From Neorhizobium alkalisoli (GTDB lineage Bacteria; Pseudomonadota; Alphaproteobacteria; Rhizobiales; Rhizobiaceae), in assembly GCF_002968635.1 (NCBI RefSeq), contig NZ_PVBN01000010.1, positions 124,001-188,000 on the forward strand: a DNA stretch of 64,000 nt. The letters run 5' to 3'. A model generated the notes under the pieces. It worked only from the letters and a program-made list of their open reading frames with translations, ran no database searches and had not been told where the DNA came from. Below, in pieces: positions 16,771 to 26,330 of the stretch. Numbering within the stretch: the first letter of the stretch is position 1; every line of letters starts with the position of its first letter. The position numbers and the translations under genes are program-made.

Positions 16771-17849
16771 AGCGTTTCGCCCTTCCCTTGTTCGCTGTCG
16801 CGGTGTTCGCGGTTCCTGGTCCAGCCTGGGCCGACGTCCCCGTTGTCGATGATACAATTCTGCAGGAAGACACAGCGCGCGACGAGACGACACGCAAAAT
16901 CGAAACGACCGACAAGGACCGTCACACCATCAACACCTCGGTCACCTGCTCCATGTACCGGCCCTCCCGTCGCAACGATCCGGTCGGCGCCGCGGAGCAA
17001 AACGCTGAAATTTCCGGCCTCGTACGCCGTGTCGCTCGTGAAGAGGGCGTCAATGAAAACGAGTTCCTGGCGCTGGTCTACCAGGAGAGCCGGTTCAACC
17101 CGTGTGCCAAATCCGGCATGGGCGCGACCGGGCTGGCCCAGTTGATGCCAGGCACCGCGGCCGAACTTGGCGTCAACGAACACAATATCGAAGAAAACCT
17201 GCGGGGCGGCGCGCGTTACTACAAGCAGCAACTGCGCCGCTATAATGGCAACGTGGCCCTGGCCCTTGCCGCCTACAATTCCGGCGCTGGCAACGTCAAC
17301 AAATATGGTGGCATTCCGCCGTTCAAAGAAACGCAAGGCTATGTGCGCAGCATCACGCAGGATTGGCTACCGGCCTTCGGCGGATCCGACAAATCAGGCA
17401 TCCCACTGAACTTTGGTGGTGGCGAGACTGCCTACACCGGTATGCGAAACTCCACGCTAAACGCCATGGGTACGACCACGGCCACCTCGGACAGTCTCTC
17501 AAATGTCGGAAGCTGGTATCAGCAGTTGGCCGGGCTCCAGACAGGAACCATCCAGGACAGTTGGGACCACAATTCCACGGTGCGTAACGCCAACCTGGAA
17601 ATGATGAACAACGTCATCAAGCTCGGCACCGCCATGGCCGACCTCATCAATTCGCGCAATGCCGTCACGACGTCCAACCTTTCGAGTTCGTCGCAATCCG
17701 CATCGAACGACGAGGACGAAGACAAGCCCAGGGACACCACTGGTCTCTGCGATCCAAAACTGAACCTCATCTGGGATCCCGAGCAACGAGCCTGCATCAA
17801 AAAACGCGAAGCTGCCTCCAACGTTCAGCTGTTGCTGCAACCACAATAG
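16767..17849 (+). CDS. Second lytic transglycosylase in the virB cluster
   Basis: A 360-residue exported protein: signal peptide (about 1-21), then a region with paired polar motifs, an SLT domain with catalytic Glu in ALVYQESRFNPCAKSG, GLAQLMPGTAAELGV and LALAAYNSGAGNV, and a C-terminal extension of about 150 residues ending in a cysteine-containing segment LCDPKLNLIWDPEQRACI. The mature N terminus (ADVPVVDDTIL) resembles that of the VirB5-like neighbour (ADVPVIDKKNY). It overlaps virB4 by four bases. VirB clusters usually have one VirB1-type enzyme; the extension may give this copy a structural role at the channel, which is inference. Confidence 0.9.
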   Translation: MKRFALPLFAVAVFAVPGPAWADVPVVDDTILQEDTARDETTRKIETTDKDRHTINTSVTCSMYRPSRRNDPVGAAEQNAEISGLVRRVAREEGVNENEFLALVYQESRFNPCAKSGMGATGLAQLMPGTAAELGVNEHNIEENLRGGARYYKQQLRRYNGNVALALAAYNSGAGNVNKYGGIPPFKETQGYVRSITQDWLPAFGGSDKSGIPLNFGGGETAYTGMRNSTLNAMGTTTATSDSLSNVGSWYQQLAGLQTGTIQDSWDHNSTVRNANLEMMNNVIKLGTAMADLINSRNAVTTSNLSSSSQSASNDEDEDKPRDTTGLCDPKLNLIWDPEQRACIKKREAASNVQLLLQPQ

Positions 17850-17858
17850 GAGCCAATC

Positions 17859-18560
17859 ATGAAACTGTTGAAAGTGACTGCTGCGCTCGCTCTTTCGCCA
17901 CTTGGCGTCGCCCATGCCGATGTGCCGGTGATCGACAAGAAAAACTACGAGATCGCCAAAGAGACTGCGGACACGACCACCAAGATCCTCGACACCAATT
18001 CGAACATTCTGAAAACGGTCGAGGACACCCTAAAGGCCGTGACAGGTGACAGAGGCAGCACGTCTCAACCGCTGCAGAACCTCGCCATCGGCCAGGGTTT
18101 CAGCGTCGCTTCGATGCCGTCTCTCGACAGCCTTATCAAAGGTGGGGTTCCCGACTTCGGCAGTATGAGTGGTGACATCTCCAAGGTCGCGACAACCTTC
18201 ATCAACGGCCTGCAGTTGGTGAAGTCGTTGTCCGGTAAGGAAAACAGCACCTTCTCTGGCGACAAATCCTATGAGCAACTGGTCAACACTGTGCTTGGTG
18301 TTTCCGCCCTGATCAACGGATCGCAGAAAGCGACGGAAGCGCGGCGCGATGCGTTCGAGGCTGCCGGCCAGAAGATCGGCACCGCCGAAGATATCAAGGG
18401 CTCCATCGACCAGAACACCCAGTTGCAGGTGCAATCCGGGCTGACCCTCAACGAGATGATTGGCGTCATGAATGGCGCGGTATCGTCCCTGCAGGCCGAC
18501 AACCAGCGGCGGCTAACCGATATCTCGAACAGCAAGAAAGCGCTTGCCTATGGCGATTAA
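17859..18560 (+). CDS. virB5: VirB5-like minor pilin
   Basis: A 233-residue exported protein with a signal peptide ending near HADVP (about residue 21). It is rich in long helices with heptad-like spacing, as in VirB5, the minor pilin at the pilus tip. Position between virB4 and virB6 and the C-terminal QNTQLQVQSGLTLNEMIGVM helix agree with the family. GGAG precedes the ATG. It overlaps the lipoprotein gene by 11 bases. Confidence 0.85.
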   Translation: MKLLKVTAALALSPLGVAHADVPVIDKKNYEIAKETADTTTKILDTNSNILKTVEDTLKAVTGDRGSTSQPLQNLAIGQGFSVASMPSLDSLIKGGVPDFGSMSGDISKVATTFINGLQLVKSLSGKENSTFSGDKSYEQLVNTVLGVSALINGSQKATEARRDAFEAAGQKIGTAEDIKGSIDQNTQLQVQSGLTLNEMIGVMNGAVSSLQADNQRRLTDISNSKKALAYGD

Positions 18561-18762
18561 TGGCGCGCCAGGGCTCCTGCTTTCCTGCGTCCTGTCTACA
18601 TCTGTCCTGCTCACCAGCTGCGGGACGGTCAAGGAAAAGACCGCTCCCTGCAAACGACCGGCCGAACTCACATCTTATGCGTCCGATCCTCGGCAAGGCT
18701 GCGGGCCAATGCGGCGCGTGAACGACCCAGCCGCCGCCTTCGCTGCGATCGGGCTGGAATAG
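18550..18762 (+). CDS. VirB7-like small lipoprotein
   Basis: A 70-residue protein with a lipoprotein signal: a hydrophobic run followed by a lipobox LTSC (Cys near residue 24). The mature part is short with three further cysteines. VirB7 is an outer-membrane lipoprotein that forms a disulfide with VirB9, and the CGTVKEKTAPCKRP start of the mature form is reminiscent of it. An EexN-type entry-exclusion lipoprotein is the alternative, since this slot between virB5 and virB6 is used for one in some plasmids. The ATG at 18550 is preferred; a TTG at 18544 is also in frame. Confidence 0.65.
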   Translation: MAINGAPGLLLSCVLSTSVLLTSCGTVKEKTAPCKRPAELTSYASDPRQGCGPMRRVNDPAAAFAAIGLE

Positions 18763-18770
18763 GGGCTACA

Positions 18771-19796
18771 ATGGAAGACTTTCTGGGTGACCTGCTTCAG
18801 CGAATCGAGGATTCGGGAACGTCGTTTTCCGAGCAAGCCTACACTGTCGTCGGACAGGAGATCTTGCCCCTCCTACAGCTTATGCTCGTTGCCTATGTGG
18901 CCTATTACGGCTTGCAGCTCTTTCTTGGAACAGCGCGTATCGGCGTTTCGGAGATTGTCGGCCTCATTGTCCGGATGATGATCATTCTCGCGCTCGTCAG
19001 TTCGTGGGCGAACTTCAACAATCTGCTTTATCAATGGATCAACGATACCCCCGAGGATGTTGGACGAGCGATCCTGGCCGCCTCCGGCACGGGCATCACC
19101 GAACCCACCAATGGACTTTCACAGATCTGGCGCACAGCCAACCAGGCGGCGTCCGCATTTGCCGAGCAATCGGGGTATTTTTCGATCCTTCCCAGCATGA
19201 TCGGCGTGCTGATCATGGTTGGCGCGGGAATTTTCATCGCCGTCGCACTGGCGATCCTGATCCTGGCCAAGGTCATGCTGTGGGTGCTGATCGGCACCGC
19301 GCCGATTTTCATCGCCTGCATGCTGTTTGAGAGAACTCGTGGCTATGGCGTCGGCTGGTTCAACCAGGTTCTCACCTACGCGCTGATCCCCCTGTTCATT
19401 TATGTCGTTGCATCCTTCCTGATCGCCGCGATGAATCCCGAGTTGACAAAGATTGATGCCGCCAGCGGTTCCAGAACCCTCACGCTCGCCGATATTGCCG
19501 GCTTCCTGCTCCTCTGCGCCGCCGGTGCCTTCGTCATGCTTTACGTTCAGTCGATTGGCCAGGGCATCGCCGGCGGTGTTTCATCCGGCGTTGGATCATT
19601 TGGGATCGGAATGGCCAAGAGGTTCGGCATCACCGCTCCGTGGGCAACCGCTCGCGGAGCAGGTGCGGTTGGCCGCTCCGCATACCGCGGAGGTCGCGCC
19701 CTTCGCGACCGGTACAGATCCGGCGGGGACGATGAGAGTTCCGGCACCAAGGCCGCAATGCAAACGAAAATCACGCAGAACAGTACGCCGGCATAA
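18771..19796 (+). CDS. virB6: VirB6-like polytopic channel protein
   Basis: A 341-residue inner-membrane protein with at least five to six hydrophobic helices (for example VGLIVRMMIILALVSSW, MIGVLIMVGAGIFIAVALAI, AKVMLWVLIGTAPIFIACML and FLLLCAAGAFVMLYV), matching TrbL/VirB6. VirB6 contacts the transferring DNA in the inner-membrane part of the channel. The hydrophilic, Arg- and Gly-rich C-terminal tail (about 285-341) is normal for the family. It starts eight bases after the lipoprotein gene. Confidence 0.93.
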   Translation: MEDFLGDLLQRIEDSGTSFSEQAYTVVGQEILPLLQLMLVAYVAYYGLQLFLGTARIGVSEIVGLIVRMMIILALVSSWANFNNLLYQWINDTPEDVGRAILAASGTGITEPTNGLSQIWRTANQAASAFAEQSGYFSILPSMIGVLIMVGAGIFIAVALAILILAKVMLWVLIGTAPIFIACMLFERTRGYGVGWFNQVLTYALIPLFIYVVASFLIAAMNPELTKIDAASGSRTLTLADIAGFLLLCAAGAFVMLYVQSIGQGIAGGVSSGVGSFGIGMAKRFGITAPWATARGAGAVGRSAYRGGRALRDRYRSGGDDESSGTKAAMQTKITQNSTPA

Positions 19797-19830
19797 GCTG
19801 GTGCCACAAATTCAAAGGGCATGAGGGGCA

Positions 19831-20523
19831 ATGGCAGAGACGAATGACGAACGCTTGCGAACCTATTACCAGAGCGGCGACATCTGGGAACAGGAAGTCG
19901 TCAAGAAGGCCAAACGATCACGAGCGCTCGCATGGTTTGTCACCACCATCTTCGGTGCGATCACGCTCGTAAGCCTTGCGACGCTCGCCATGCTCGTGCC
20001 CTTGAAGAGCTTCGAACCTTATATCGTCGAGGTTGATAAGAACACCGGCTATGTCGAGGTTAAGACCGGGCTCACGAGGCCGACGAACCTGACCGAGCAA
20101 CAAGCCATCACGCAGGCCAATATCGTCCGCTACATCCGGTCGCGAGAGGGCTATGATCCCTTTGCGATCGAACAGAACTTCGGCATTGCGGGCCTTCTGT
20201 CGACGGGAAACGCGGCCCGCCAGTTGCAGGATCTTTACAGCGCTGCCAATCCCCAGAACCCAGCAAGGATCTACGGGCGCAACAAGCGGGTGACGACTGA
20301 AATTGCCTCGGTCACTTTTCCCAATTCCAGTACCGGGATCGTCCGCTTCACAACGGTCGAGCAATCTGACACCGAATCGATCCCGCGGCATTGGATAGCC
20401 GTCGTTCGCTATCGCTATACCGACACTCCGGCAACCAACGAATGGCGTTTTGAAAACCCGCTCGGTTTCCAGGTCTACGACTATCGCCGCGATCAGGAGA
20501 CTGTGACCGAGGGCGGCCGCTGA
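19831..20523 (+). CDS. virB8: VirB8-like assembly factor
   Basis: A 230-residue bitopic inner-membrane protein with a short cytoplasmic N terminus, a transmembrane helix (about 32-55, WFVTTIFGAITLVSLATLAM) and a periplasmic NTF2-like domain starting with PYIVEVDKNTGYVEV. VirB8 nucleates assembly of the VirB9-VirB10 core. The stop overlaps the virB9 start (TGATG). Confidence 0.95.
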   Translation: MAETNDERLRTYYQSGDIWEQEVVKKAKRSRALAWFVTTIFGAITLVSLATLAMLVPLKSFEPYIVEVDKNTGYVEVKTGLTRPTNLTEQQAITQANIVRYIRSREGYDPFAIEQNFGIAGLLSTGNAARQLQDLYSAANPQNPARIYGRNKRVTTEIASVTFPNSSTGIVRFTTVEQSDTESIPRHWIAVVRYRYTDTPATNEWRFENPLGFQVYDYRRDQETVTEGGR

Positions 20524-21335
20524 TGATTAGTCGCATTCTGCTCGCTGTCGCCCTGACAGCAATCGGATCGTTGGAAACTGCTTCTGCGGCGCAGACTCCA
20601 GCCTCAGGCCGGCTTGATCCAAGGGTCACCAGTGTCGTGTATCAGCCAAACAACGTTGTGCGCGTCTTCGCGACCTATGGCATTTCAACGATGATCATTT
20701 TCGACGAGGACGAAAAGTTCGAGACCGTCGCGCTCGGCGACACCGAAAGCTGGGATGTTGTGCCGACCGACAAGGGCAATATTCTCTTCGTCAAGCCCAA
20801 AGCCAGACAAGTCACCACCAATATGAATGTGGTCACGACAAAGCGGATCTATTATCTCGAACTCAACGACTATGCGCCTGAGGACGGCAGACAAGTCTTC
20901 GGCATACGCTTCGTCTATCCGGAGAAGGATCTCAACGCTTCCCTCCGCAAGGAGGCTGAGGCGCGCGCCGCCAATCCCAACATGGCAGGCATCGACAAAG
21001 CCAATGTCAACATCGACTATTCATTTTCCGGCGACGGAAAGCTGAAGCCTTCGATGGTGTTCGACGACGGCAAGAAAACATTTTTCAAGTTCGGCGCGAC
21101 CGTGCCGGCAATCTTTGCAGTCAACGCCGATTTCACTGAGACCCTGCGGAACTTCCGACGTGAGGGCGAATACATCGTCGTTGACGGAACCGCGACCCAA
21201 TACACCTTGCGTGACGGCAACCAATGGACCTGCATCTTCAATTTGAGGAAGCCGGACTTCGGGGCCCCTGACCCCGACATCATGGCTCCGAGCTTTGACG
21301 AGAAGGCTAAAACGCGCCGAAGGAGCGGAAACTGA
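20523..21335 (+). CDS. virB9: VirB9-like outer-membrane core complex protein
   Basis: A 270-residue exported protein with a signal peptide (about 1-22) followed by the VirB9 N-terminal domain (GRLDPRVTSVVYQPNNVVRV) and a C-terminal beta domain containing FFKFGATVPAIFAV. It builds the periplasmic ring with VirB7 and VirB10. The gene shares one base with both virB8 and virB10, so the block is translationally coupled. Confidence 0.95.
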   Translation: MISRILLAVALTAIGSLETASAAQTPASGRLDPRVTSVVYQPNNVVRVFATYGISTMIIFDEDEKFETVALGDTESWDVVPTDKGNILFVKPKARQVTTNMNVVTTKRIYYLELNDYAPEDGRQVFGIRFVYPEKDLNASLRKEAEARAANPNMAGIDKANVNIDYSFSGDGKLKPSMVFDDGKKTFFKFGATVPAIFAVNADFTETLRNFRREGEYIVVDGTATQYTLRDGNQWTCIFNLRKPDFGAPDPDIMAPSFDEKAKTRRRSGN

Positions 21336-22582
21336 TGCAGCGGTCTCCAGAACTCGAAGCGATGCTCGCTGGCGACGAGGTTGACGTCAGAGACAAACGC
21401 GCCCGCCGAAAGCAATTGTTGGGAGGGGCCGCCCTGCTGTTCGGCGGGGCGGCGCTGGCCTATGTCGTCGTGTTTGCGCCCGAGCAGCGCAGGCCGGAAA
21501 GCGTCAGAGGCGACGAAGAGTTCACCACAACGACGTTCCGGCCGCCATCGTTTCTGCGCGAGGGTGAAAAGCAGCCGGAAAAGGATCCTGAGCCGATTAT
21601 CAAACTGCCTGATCCCCCGGTCGAAGAGGAAAAGAAGGAACTTTCGGATACAACAAAGTTCGAGGTTCCTCCTCCGCCGGGCATCGTCGAAACCAATGGG
21701 GAACCGGTCGTCCAGCCTGAAAAGGTCGAGGAGTTTCCGAAACGTTTCCTCTCAAAGCAGGTGGTGATTGACTCGACCAAGGCCGACGGGCGTGACACCT
21801 TGGGTGCTGGCAGTACCGAGGGCGGACCAACGGTCGCCGGCGAAGATCGAAACAGCAAATTTCTCGCGTCCGCTTCCGCGATCGGAGACCGATCTGCGCA
21901 AGCCCGGCAAATTGATCGCATCGATGCGATGATCCCGGAAGGGACGTTGATCCCAGGCATACTGGAAACAGCCATCAACAGCGACCTGCCTGGGCAGATC
22001 CGGGCCATCACTTCACAGGATGTCTACTCCTTTGACGGGCGGCGCATTCTGATCCCGACCGGAACAAGGCTCATCGGGGAATACCAGTCCGAGGTCACGC
22101 GTGGACAGAAGCGTATATTCGTCATCTGGACGCGGTTGCTGCGGGACGACGGCGTGACGGTTCGGCTCAACAGCATCGGCACGGACAGCCTGGGACGCTC
22201 TGGCCTGACAGGACTTGTCGACAACAAATGGCGGGAACGTTTTGGATCGGCAATCCTGCTTTCGATTGTTGGCGCCGGCTCCTCCTACCTGACGGGTTAT
22301 GGCAGTGGATCCTACTCGAGCAACGGGAACGGCGATTCCGATTCTGACCGTGCAGCCGAGCTCGCGCGCGAAACGATCGCGCAGACATTTTCCGACATGG
22401 CAAATCAGGCGCTCGCAGAGAACCTCAAGATACCGCCAACGATCAGCCTTCACCAGGGTGAGCGCATCTTCGTCTATGTCCGCCAGGACCTCGACTTCTC
22501 CACACTGTATCCGGATCCCGTCGAGGAAGCCTTGAAGGAGATCAAGCATGAGCGAGGCATCCGCCAAAATCAAAGCCGCTGA
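21335..22582 (+). CDS. virB10: VirB10-like envelope-spanning core protein
   Basis: A 415-residue protein with one N-terminal transmembrane helix (about 29-47, LLGGAALLFGGAALAYVVV), a long proline- and glutamate-rich periplasmic linker (about 55-155), and the C-terminal TrbI/VirB10 beta-barrel domain (about 195-400, with IPEGTLIPGILETAINSDLP and GRRILIPTGTRLIGEY). VirB10 spans both membranes and senses ATP use by VirB11 and VirD4. Its 3' end overlaps virB11 by 35 bases. Confidence 0.95.
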   Translation: MQRSPELEAMLAGDEVDVRDKRARRKQLLGGAALLFGGAALAYVVVFAPEQRRPESVRGDEEFTTTTFRPPSFLREGEKQPEKDPEPIIKLPDPPVEEEKKELSDTTKFEVPPPPGIVETNGEPVVQPEKVEEFPKRFLSKQVVIDSTKADGRDTLGAGSTEGGPTVAGEDRNSKFLASASAIGDRSAQARQIDRIDAMIPEGTLIPGILETAINSDLPGQIRAITSQDVYSFDGRRILIPTGTRLIGEYQSEVTRGQKRIFVIWTRLLRDDGVTVRLNSIGTDSLGRSGLTGLVDNKWRERFGSAILLSIVGAGSSYLTGYGSGSYSSNGNGDSDSDRAAELARETIAQTFSDMANQALAENLKIPPTISLHQGERIFVYVRQDLDFSTLYPDPVEEALKEIKHERGIRQNQSR

Positions 22583-23576
22583 TCATAGTCCTTACTATTT
22601 TCTGCGACGATCGCTTGCCCCCCTGTCCGAGTTTCTGTCCGATCCGACAGTGGTGGAAATCTCGGTCAATCGACCAGGGCACGTCTATATTGAACGGCTC
22701 GGCGCCGAGGTGATGGAGCATCATGAAATTCCGTCGCTGACAGCGGCCGAGATCGAAAACATTGGGGAACGCGTTGCCGGCGCAACGCATCAGTTCATAA
22801 GCCGAGCAAACCCGATCCTCTCTGCAGCCTTGCCAACGGGGGAGCGAATCCAGATCGTCCTGCCGCCGGCAGCGGCCGACGGTGGCGCCATCTCCATCCG
22901 CAAACAGGTTACGAGTGACTTCACCCTCGAAGAGTACCGGGACAATGGCTCGCTGGATAAGGTCTCTGTGGCGGTAGCAGGCCTCACCGATGTTGAGCAG
23001 GCGCTCATCGAACATCTGAGAGGGGAGCGCATCTATGAGTTCATCCGGTCGGCCATCAGGCAGCGCGTCTCGATCCTGATCAGCGGCGGAACGTCCACCG
23101 GAAAAACAACCTTCCTCAATGCTTGCCTCAAGACGATCGACCCCTTCGAGCGCATCCTGACCCTGGAGGACACGCGCGAGCTATTTCCGCCACAAAAGAA
23201 CACCGTCCACCTCCTGGCTTCACGCGGCGATCAGGGAACGGCGCAGGTCACGATCCAGTCGCTGCTCGAGGCGTCGCTTCGAATGCGACCCGATCGCTTG
23301 TTCGTCGGTGAGATCCGAGGATCTGAGGCATTTGCCTTTTTGCGGGCCATCAATACCGGGCACCCCGGGAGCATGTCCACCGTTCACGCGGACACCCCTC
23401 TCGGGGCCTATGAGCAACTTGCGATGATGGTGCAGCAAGGCGGAATGTCGACAGGCTACTCCAAGCAGGATCTCATGTCGTACATCCAGATGGTGATCCC
23501 GATCGTCATCCAGCTGAGACGCGAGGGTGGCCGCAGAGGCGTCTCCGAAATCTACTACGCGAGGCATTCGGCATGA
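22548..23576 (+). CDS. virB11: VirB11-like traffic ATPase
   Basis: A 342-residue hexameric secretion ATPase. Walker A (GGTSTGKT) is at about 180-187, the Asp box LTLEDTREL follows, Walker B-type DRLFVGEIRG comes next, and the His box is GHPGSMSTVHAD. The start overlaps virB10 by 35 bases, more than other junctions in the operon, but the N terminus then matches VirB11 (PYYFLRRSLAPLSEFLSDPT). It overlaps virD4 by four bases. Confidence 0.96.
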   Translation: MSEASAKIKAADHSPYYFLRRSLAPLSEFLSDPTVVEISVNRPGHVYIERLGAEVMEHHEIPSLTAAEIENIGERVAGATHQFISRANPILSAALPTGERIQIVLPPAAADGGAISIRKQVTSDFTLEEYRDNGSLDKVSVAVAGLTDVEQALIEHLRGERIYEFIRSAIRQRVSILISGGTSTGKTTFLNACLKTIDPFERILTLEDTRELFPPQKNTVHLLASRGDQGTAQVTIQSLLEASLRMRPDRLFVGEIRGSEAFAFLRAINTGHPGSMSTVHADTPLGAYEQLAMMVQQGGMSTGYSKQDLMSYIQMVIPIVIQLRREGGRRGVSEIYYARHSA

Positions 23577-25597
23577 GCAGGACATATCTCGCTGCTTATC
23601 TGCTTTTCTGCGTGCTCATCGCTGTGGCGATCTGGATCATCGGCTATGCCCTGATACTTCAGTTCGTCTACAAGGACAGCCGCATCCTTCAATTGACAGT
23701 CACAGCCAACCCGTTTGCGCCGCTACAGCAATTTTGGCTCTATTCAGACAATCGCGCACTCCAGATCGCCGCGGCGGGAGCGCTCGTTCCCGCAATTGGC
23801 GTTGCCACGGGAGCCGGCGTGTTCGGTTTGCGCCGCCCTTCCAACCCATTGGGAGACGCGGCGTTTCAGGATGTTAGCTCGATCAGGAAGGGGCGGTGGT
23901 TTCGCAAGGAAGGGCACATCTTCGGCAAAATGGGCCGCAATATCTTGCGACGGCTCGATGATCGGCATCATCTCATCATTGGCCCGACCCGATCCGGTAA
24001 AGGCGTCGGATATGTCATTCCGAACGCTTTGATGTTTCCAGGGTCGATGGTCGTCACCGATCTCAAAGGCGAAATCTATCAGCAAACCGCAGGCTACCGA
24101 AAGGCGAACGGGCACCAGGTATTCTTGTTTTCGCCAGGGGCGCCAAAGACTCATCGATGGAACCCGCTGGATTTCGTTCGGCAGGATCGCGGCAGCCGCA
24201 CGATCGACATTCAGAACATGGCGAGCATTCTAATTCCTGAAACGCTCGGCTCCGATAATGCTGTCTGGCAAGGAACTGCTCAGCAGGTCATTGCCGGGAT
24301 AATCAGCTATGTGCTGGAGAGCAGCCACTACAGAAACCGTCGCAACCTCGGTGAGGTCAACAGCATCTTCAACGCAGGCGTCGACCTGCAGGCCCTGATG
24401 AAGCTCATCAAAGAGAAGGAGCCGGATCTCTCGCGGTTCACAACAGACAGCTTCAACGCGTACATTTCCCTCAATGAACGGGCGGCCCGCTCTGCGCTAC
24501 TCGACATCCAAAAGGCGATGCAACCGTTTCGCAATGAACGCGTGATTGCAGCGACCAATGTCACCGATATCGATCTCGCATCGATGCGCCGGCGGCCAGT
24601 TTCAATTTATCTGGCGCCGAATATCAGCGATGTGACCATCCTACGCCCGCTCCTGACCTTGTTCGTTCAGCAGAGCATGGACCTGCTGACCCGTGAATTC
24701 GATCCCGGCGCCCTGCCCGCCTATTTTCTGCTCGATGAGTTTCGGCAATTGAAGAGGATGGATGAGATCATGAACAAGCTCCCCTATGTCGCTGGTTACA
24801 ACATCAAGATGGCCTTCATCATCCAGGATCTCAAAAGTCTGGATGAAATCTACGGAGAGACATCTCGTCAGTCCCTGCTCGGCAACTGCGGTCTGCAACT
24901 CATTCTCGGCGCCAATGACCAGGCCACGGCCGAGTACGCCTCTCGTGCGCTTGGCAAGAAGACCATCCGCTATAAGTCGGAGTCTCGAACTTTGGAAATG
25001 ATGGGGCTGCCGCGGCGGACGAAAGTTGAACAGATTCGCGAACGCGACCTGATGATGCCACAGGAGGTTCGTCAGATGCGGGAGGACCGAATGCTCCTGC
25101 TCGTGGAAGGGCAGCGAGCTATATTCGGACAAAAGCTCCGATTTCATGAGGTAGCTGAGTTCAAGACCGCAGTACAATACGCTGCTGAGAACCAGCCTAC
25201 CGTCCCCGAGCCGGAACTTGTTTCCCTGTTGCAAGTCCCGGCGGTTGCCGAGAACTATGGGCGTATTTCGATGTCATCAGGGGAGGATCGTGGACCAGCT
25301 CCCGCCGAGGCGGCTGATACCAACATCCCAGATGTCGTCGCCAAGGCGTTACCGTTGGCGCCGAACAGGAAGGGTGGAAACATTCCGGATTTTGGCTCCA
25401 CTCAAGGACCGGCCAGCCCGGAAGACGAAGCCGCCGAGAAGATAGAGTCAAGACTAACACCGACCGCGGTACGGCTGCGCGAAGCAATCGATAAGAAGCT
25501 GATGCAGCCCGGCGGCGTCTCACCAAGGAGCAGACTAAGCGTCGCTGAGATTTTGAAGCAGACAGTCCCGGATCCAGCAGAGGTCGGATTTGTCTAA
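23573..25597 (+). CDS. virD4: VirD4-like type IV coupling protein
   Basis: The 674-residue coupling ATPase recruits the relaxase-DNA complex to the VirB channel. Two N-terminal membrane helices (about 5-29 and 60-85) are followed by Walker A GPTRSGKG at about 137-144, KGEIYQQTAGYR, and Walker B YFLLDEF at about 384-390. The hydrophilic tail after about 540 is proline-rich and variable, as usual. It is the last gene of the virB operon. Presence of VirD4 together with all VirB genes supports a DNA-transfer rather than effector-only system. Confidence 0.96.
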   Translation: MSRTYLAAYLLFCVLIAVAIWIIGYALILQFVYKDSRILQLTVTANPFAPLQQFWLYSDNRALQIAAAGALVPAIGVATGAGVFGLRRPSNPLGDAAFQDVSSIRKGRWFRKEGHIFGKMGRNILRRLDDRHHLIIGPTRSGKGVGYVIPNALMFPGSMVVTDLKGEIYQQTAGYRKANGHQVFLFSPGAPKTHRWNPLDFVRQDRGSRTIDIQNMASILIPETLGSDNAVWQGTAQQVIAGIISYVLESSHYRNRRNLGEVNSIFNAGVDLQALMKLIKEKEPDLSRFTTDSFNAYISLNERAARSALLDIQKAMQPFRNERVIAATNVTDIDLASMRRRPVSIYLAPNISDVTILRPLLTLFVQQSMDLLTREFDPGALPAYFLLDEFRQLKRMDEIMNKLPYVAGYNIKMAFIIQDLKSLDEIYGETSRQSLLGNCGLQLILGANDQATAEYASRALGKKTIRYKSESRTLEMMGLPRRTKVEQIRERDLMMPQEVRQMREDRMLLLVEGQRAIFGQKLRFHEVAEFKTAVQYAAENQPTVPEPELVSLLQVPAVAENYGRISMSSGEDRGPAPAEAADTNIPDVVAKALPLAPNRKGGNIPDFGSTQGPASPEDEAAEKIESRLTPTAVRLREAIDKKLMQPGGVSPRSRLSVAEILKQTVPDPAEVGFV

Positions 25598-25639
25598 GGA
25601 GCGCGAACGCCGTAGATACCGTGCGCGTCCACAGCAGCG

Positions 25640-25735
25640 ATTGCTGTCGCCGCAAAAGTCTCTTTTGCAATGCCGCAAATGTCAGTCGTAAAACGATCGC
25701 TTTAATTGGGATTTTTGCGAATATTGAAGAAAGAC
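25640..25735. repeat. Dyad-rich sequence of the TGTCGC/GCAAAAGTC type, copy 1
   Basis: This intergenic stretch after virD4 contains GCAAAAGTC followed by TTTTGC, then GCCGCAAATGTC, and ends with GGGATTTTTGCGAA. Related elements lie at 26331-26395 and 28343-28460, so cargo genes are flanked on each side by similar sequences. Confidence 0.45.
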
Positions 25736-25739
25736 CGTT

Positions 25740-26318
25740 ATGGGCGTCTTGATTTCCGGCAGTTCCAACGTTGGTAAGACGACATTCGCGGCGCGCCTAG
25801 CTCAACAGCTTGGATGTAACGTGATCTCGACGGATAGCATCGCACGTCATCCCGGCCGGCCTTGGCCGGACGTGCGTCCTCCTGTTGCCGAATATTATTC
25901 TCGCCTTTCGCATGAGACGATCTATTGGTTTCTCAAGGTACACCACGAAAACATGTGGCCGAGCATACGGCGACGAATCGACTCCGAGCGCCGTGTTCAA
26001 AAGCCCTTCGTGTTTGAAGGGTCTGCACTTCGGCCTGAGTATATAGCTCCCCTCATTTCCGGCGAGCTGTTGGGGGTTTTCCTCTATGCCGACAACGATT
26101 TCCTTCGAGAAAGGATGCGATCGGAGGCGAAATATAACCAATCTGATGAGACTAGGCGCATCATAACCGACAAATTTATAGACCGATCCTTGCGCGACAA
26201 TTCGGAAATGTATGTGGCTGCCAGGAATCATGACATGAGGGCTGTGGACACCTCGGACGACCTTGCCGTGGCCACTCTCTTTGATGAGTTCGTGCAGCAG
26301 ACGCTACTCCTAGCCTAG
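25740..26318 (+). CDS. P-loop kinase-like protein, 192 residues
   Basis: A small cytoplasmic P-loop protein. It starts MGVLISGSSNVGKTTFAARL, with Walker A GSSNVGKT (residues 7-14), and has a downstream STDSIARHPGRPW segment of the kind seen in 2-phosphoglycerate-kinase-like and small-metabolite kinases. The substrate cannot be assigned. It is flanked on both sides by related dyad-rich sequences and is separate from the secretion operon, so it looks like inserted cargo. Confidence 0.7.
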   Translation: MGVLISGSSNVGKTTFAARLAQQLGCNVISTDSIARHPGRPWPDVRPPVAEYYSRLSHETIYWFLKVHHENMWPSIRRRIDSERRVQKPFVFEGSALRPEYIAPLISGELLGVFLYADNDFLRERMRSEAKYNQSDETRRIITDKFIDRSLRDNSEMYVAARNHDMRAVDTSDDLAVATLFDEFVQQTLLLA

Positions 26319-26330
26319 CCAAAATCCTAA

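Noticed and set aside
24641..25234. Minus-strand frame of 197 codons opposite virD4
   Set aside because: It mirrors conserved VirD4 coding sequence and has no family, signal or ribosome-binding site.
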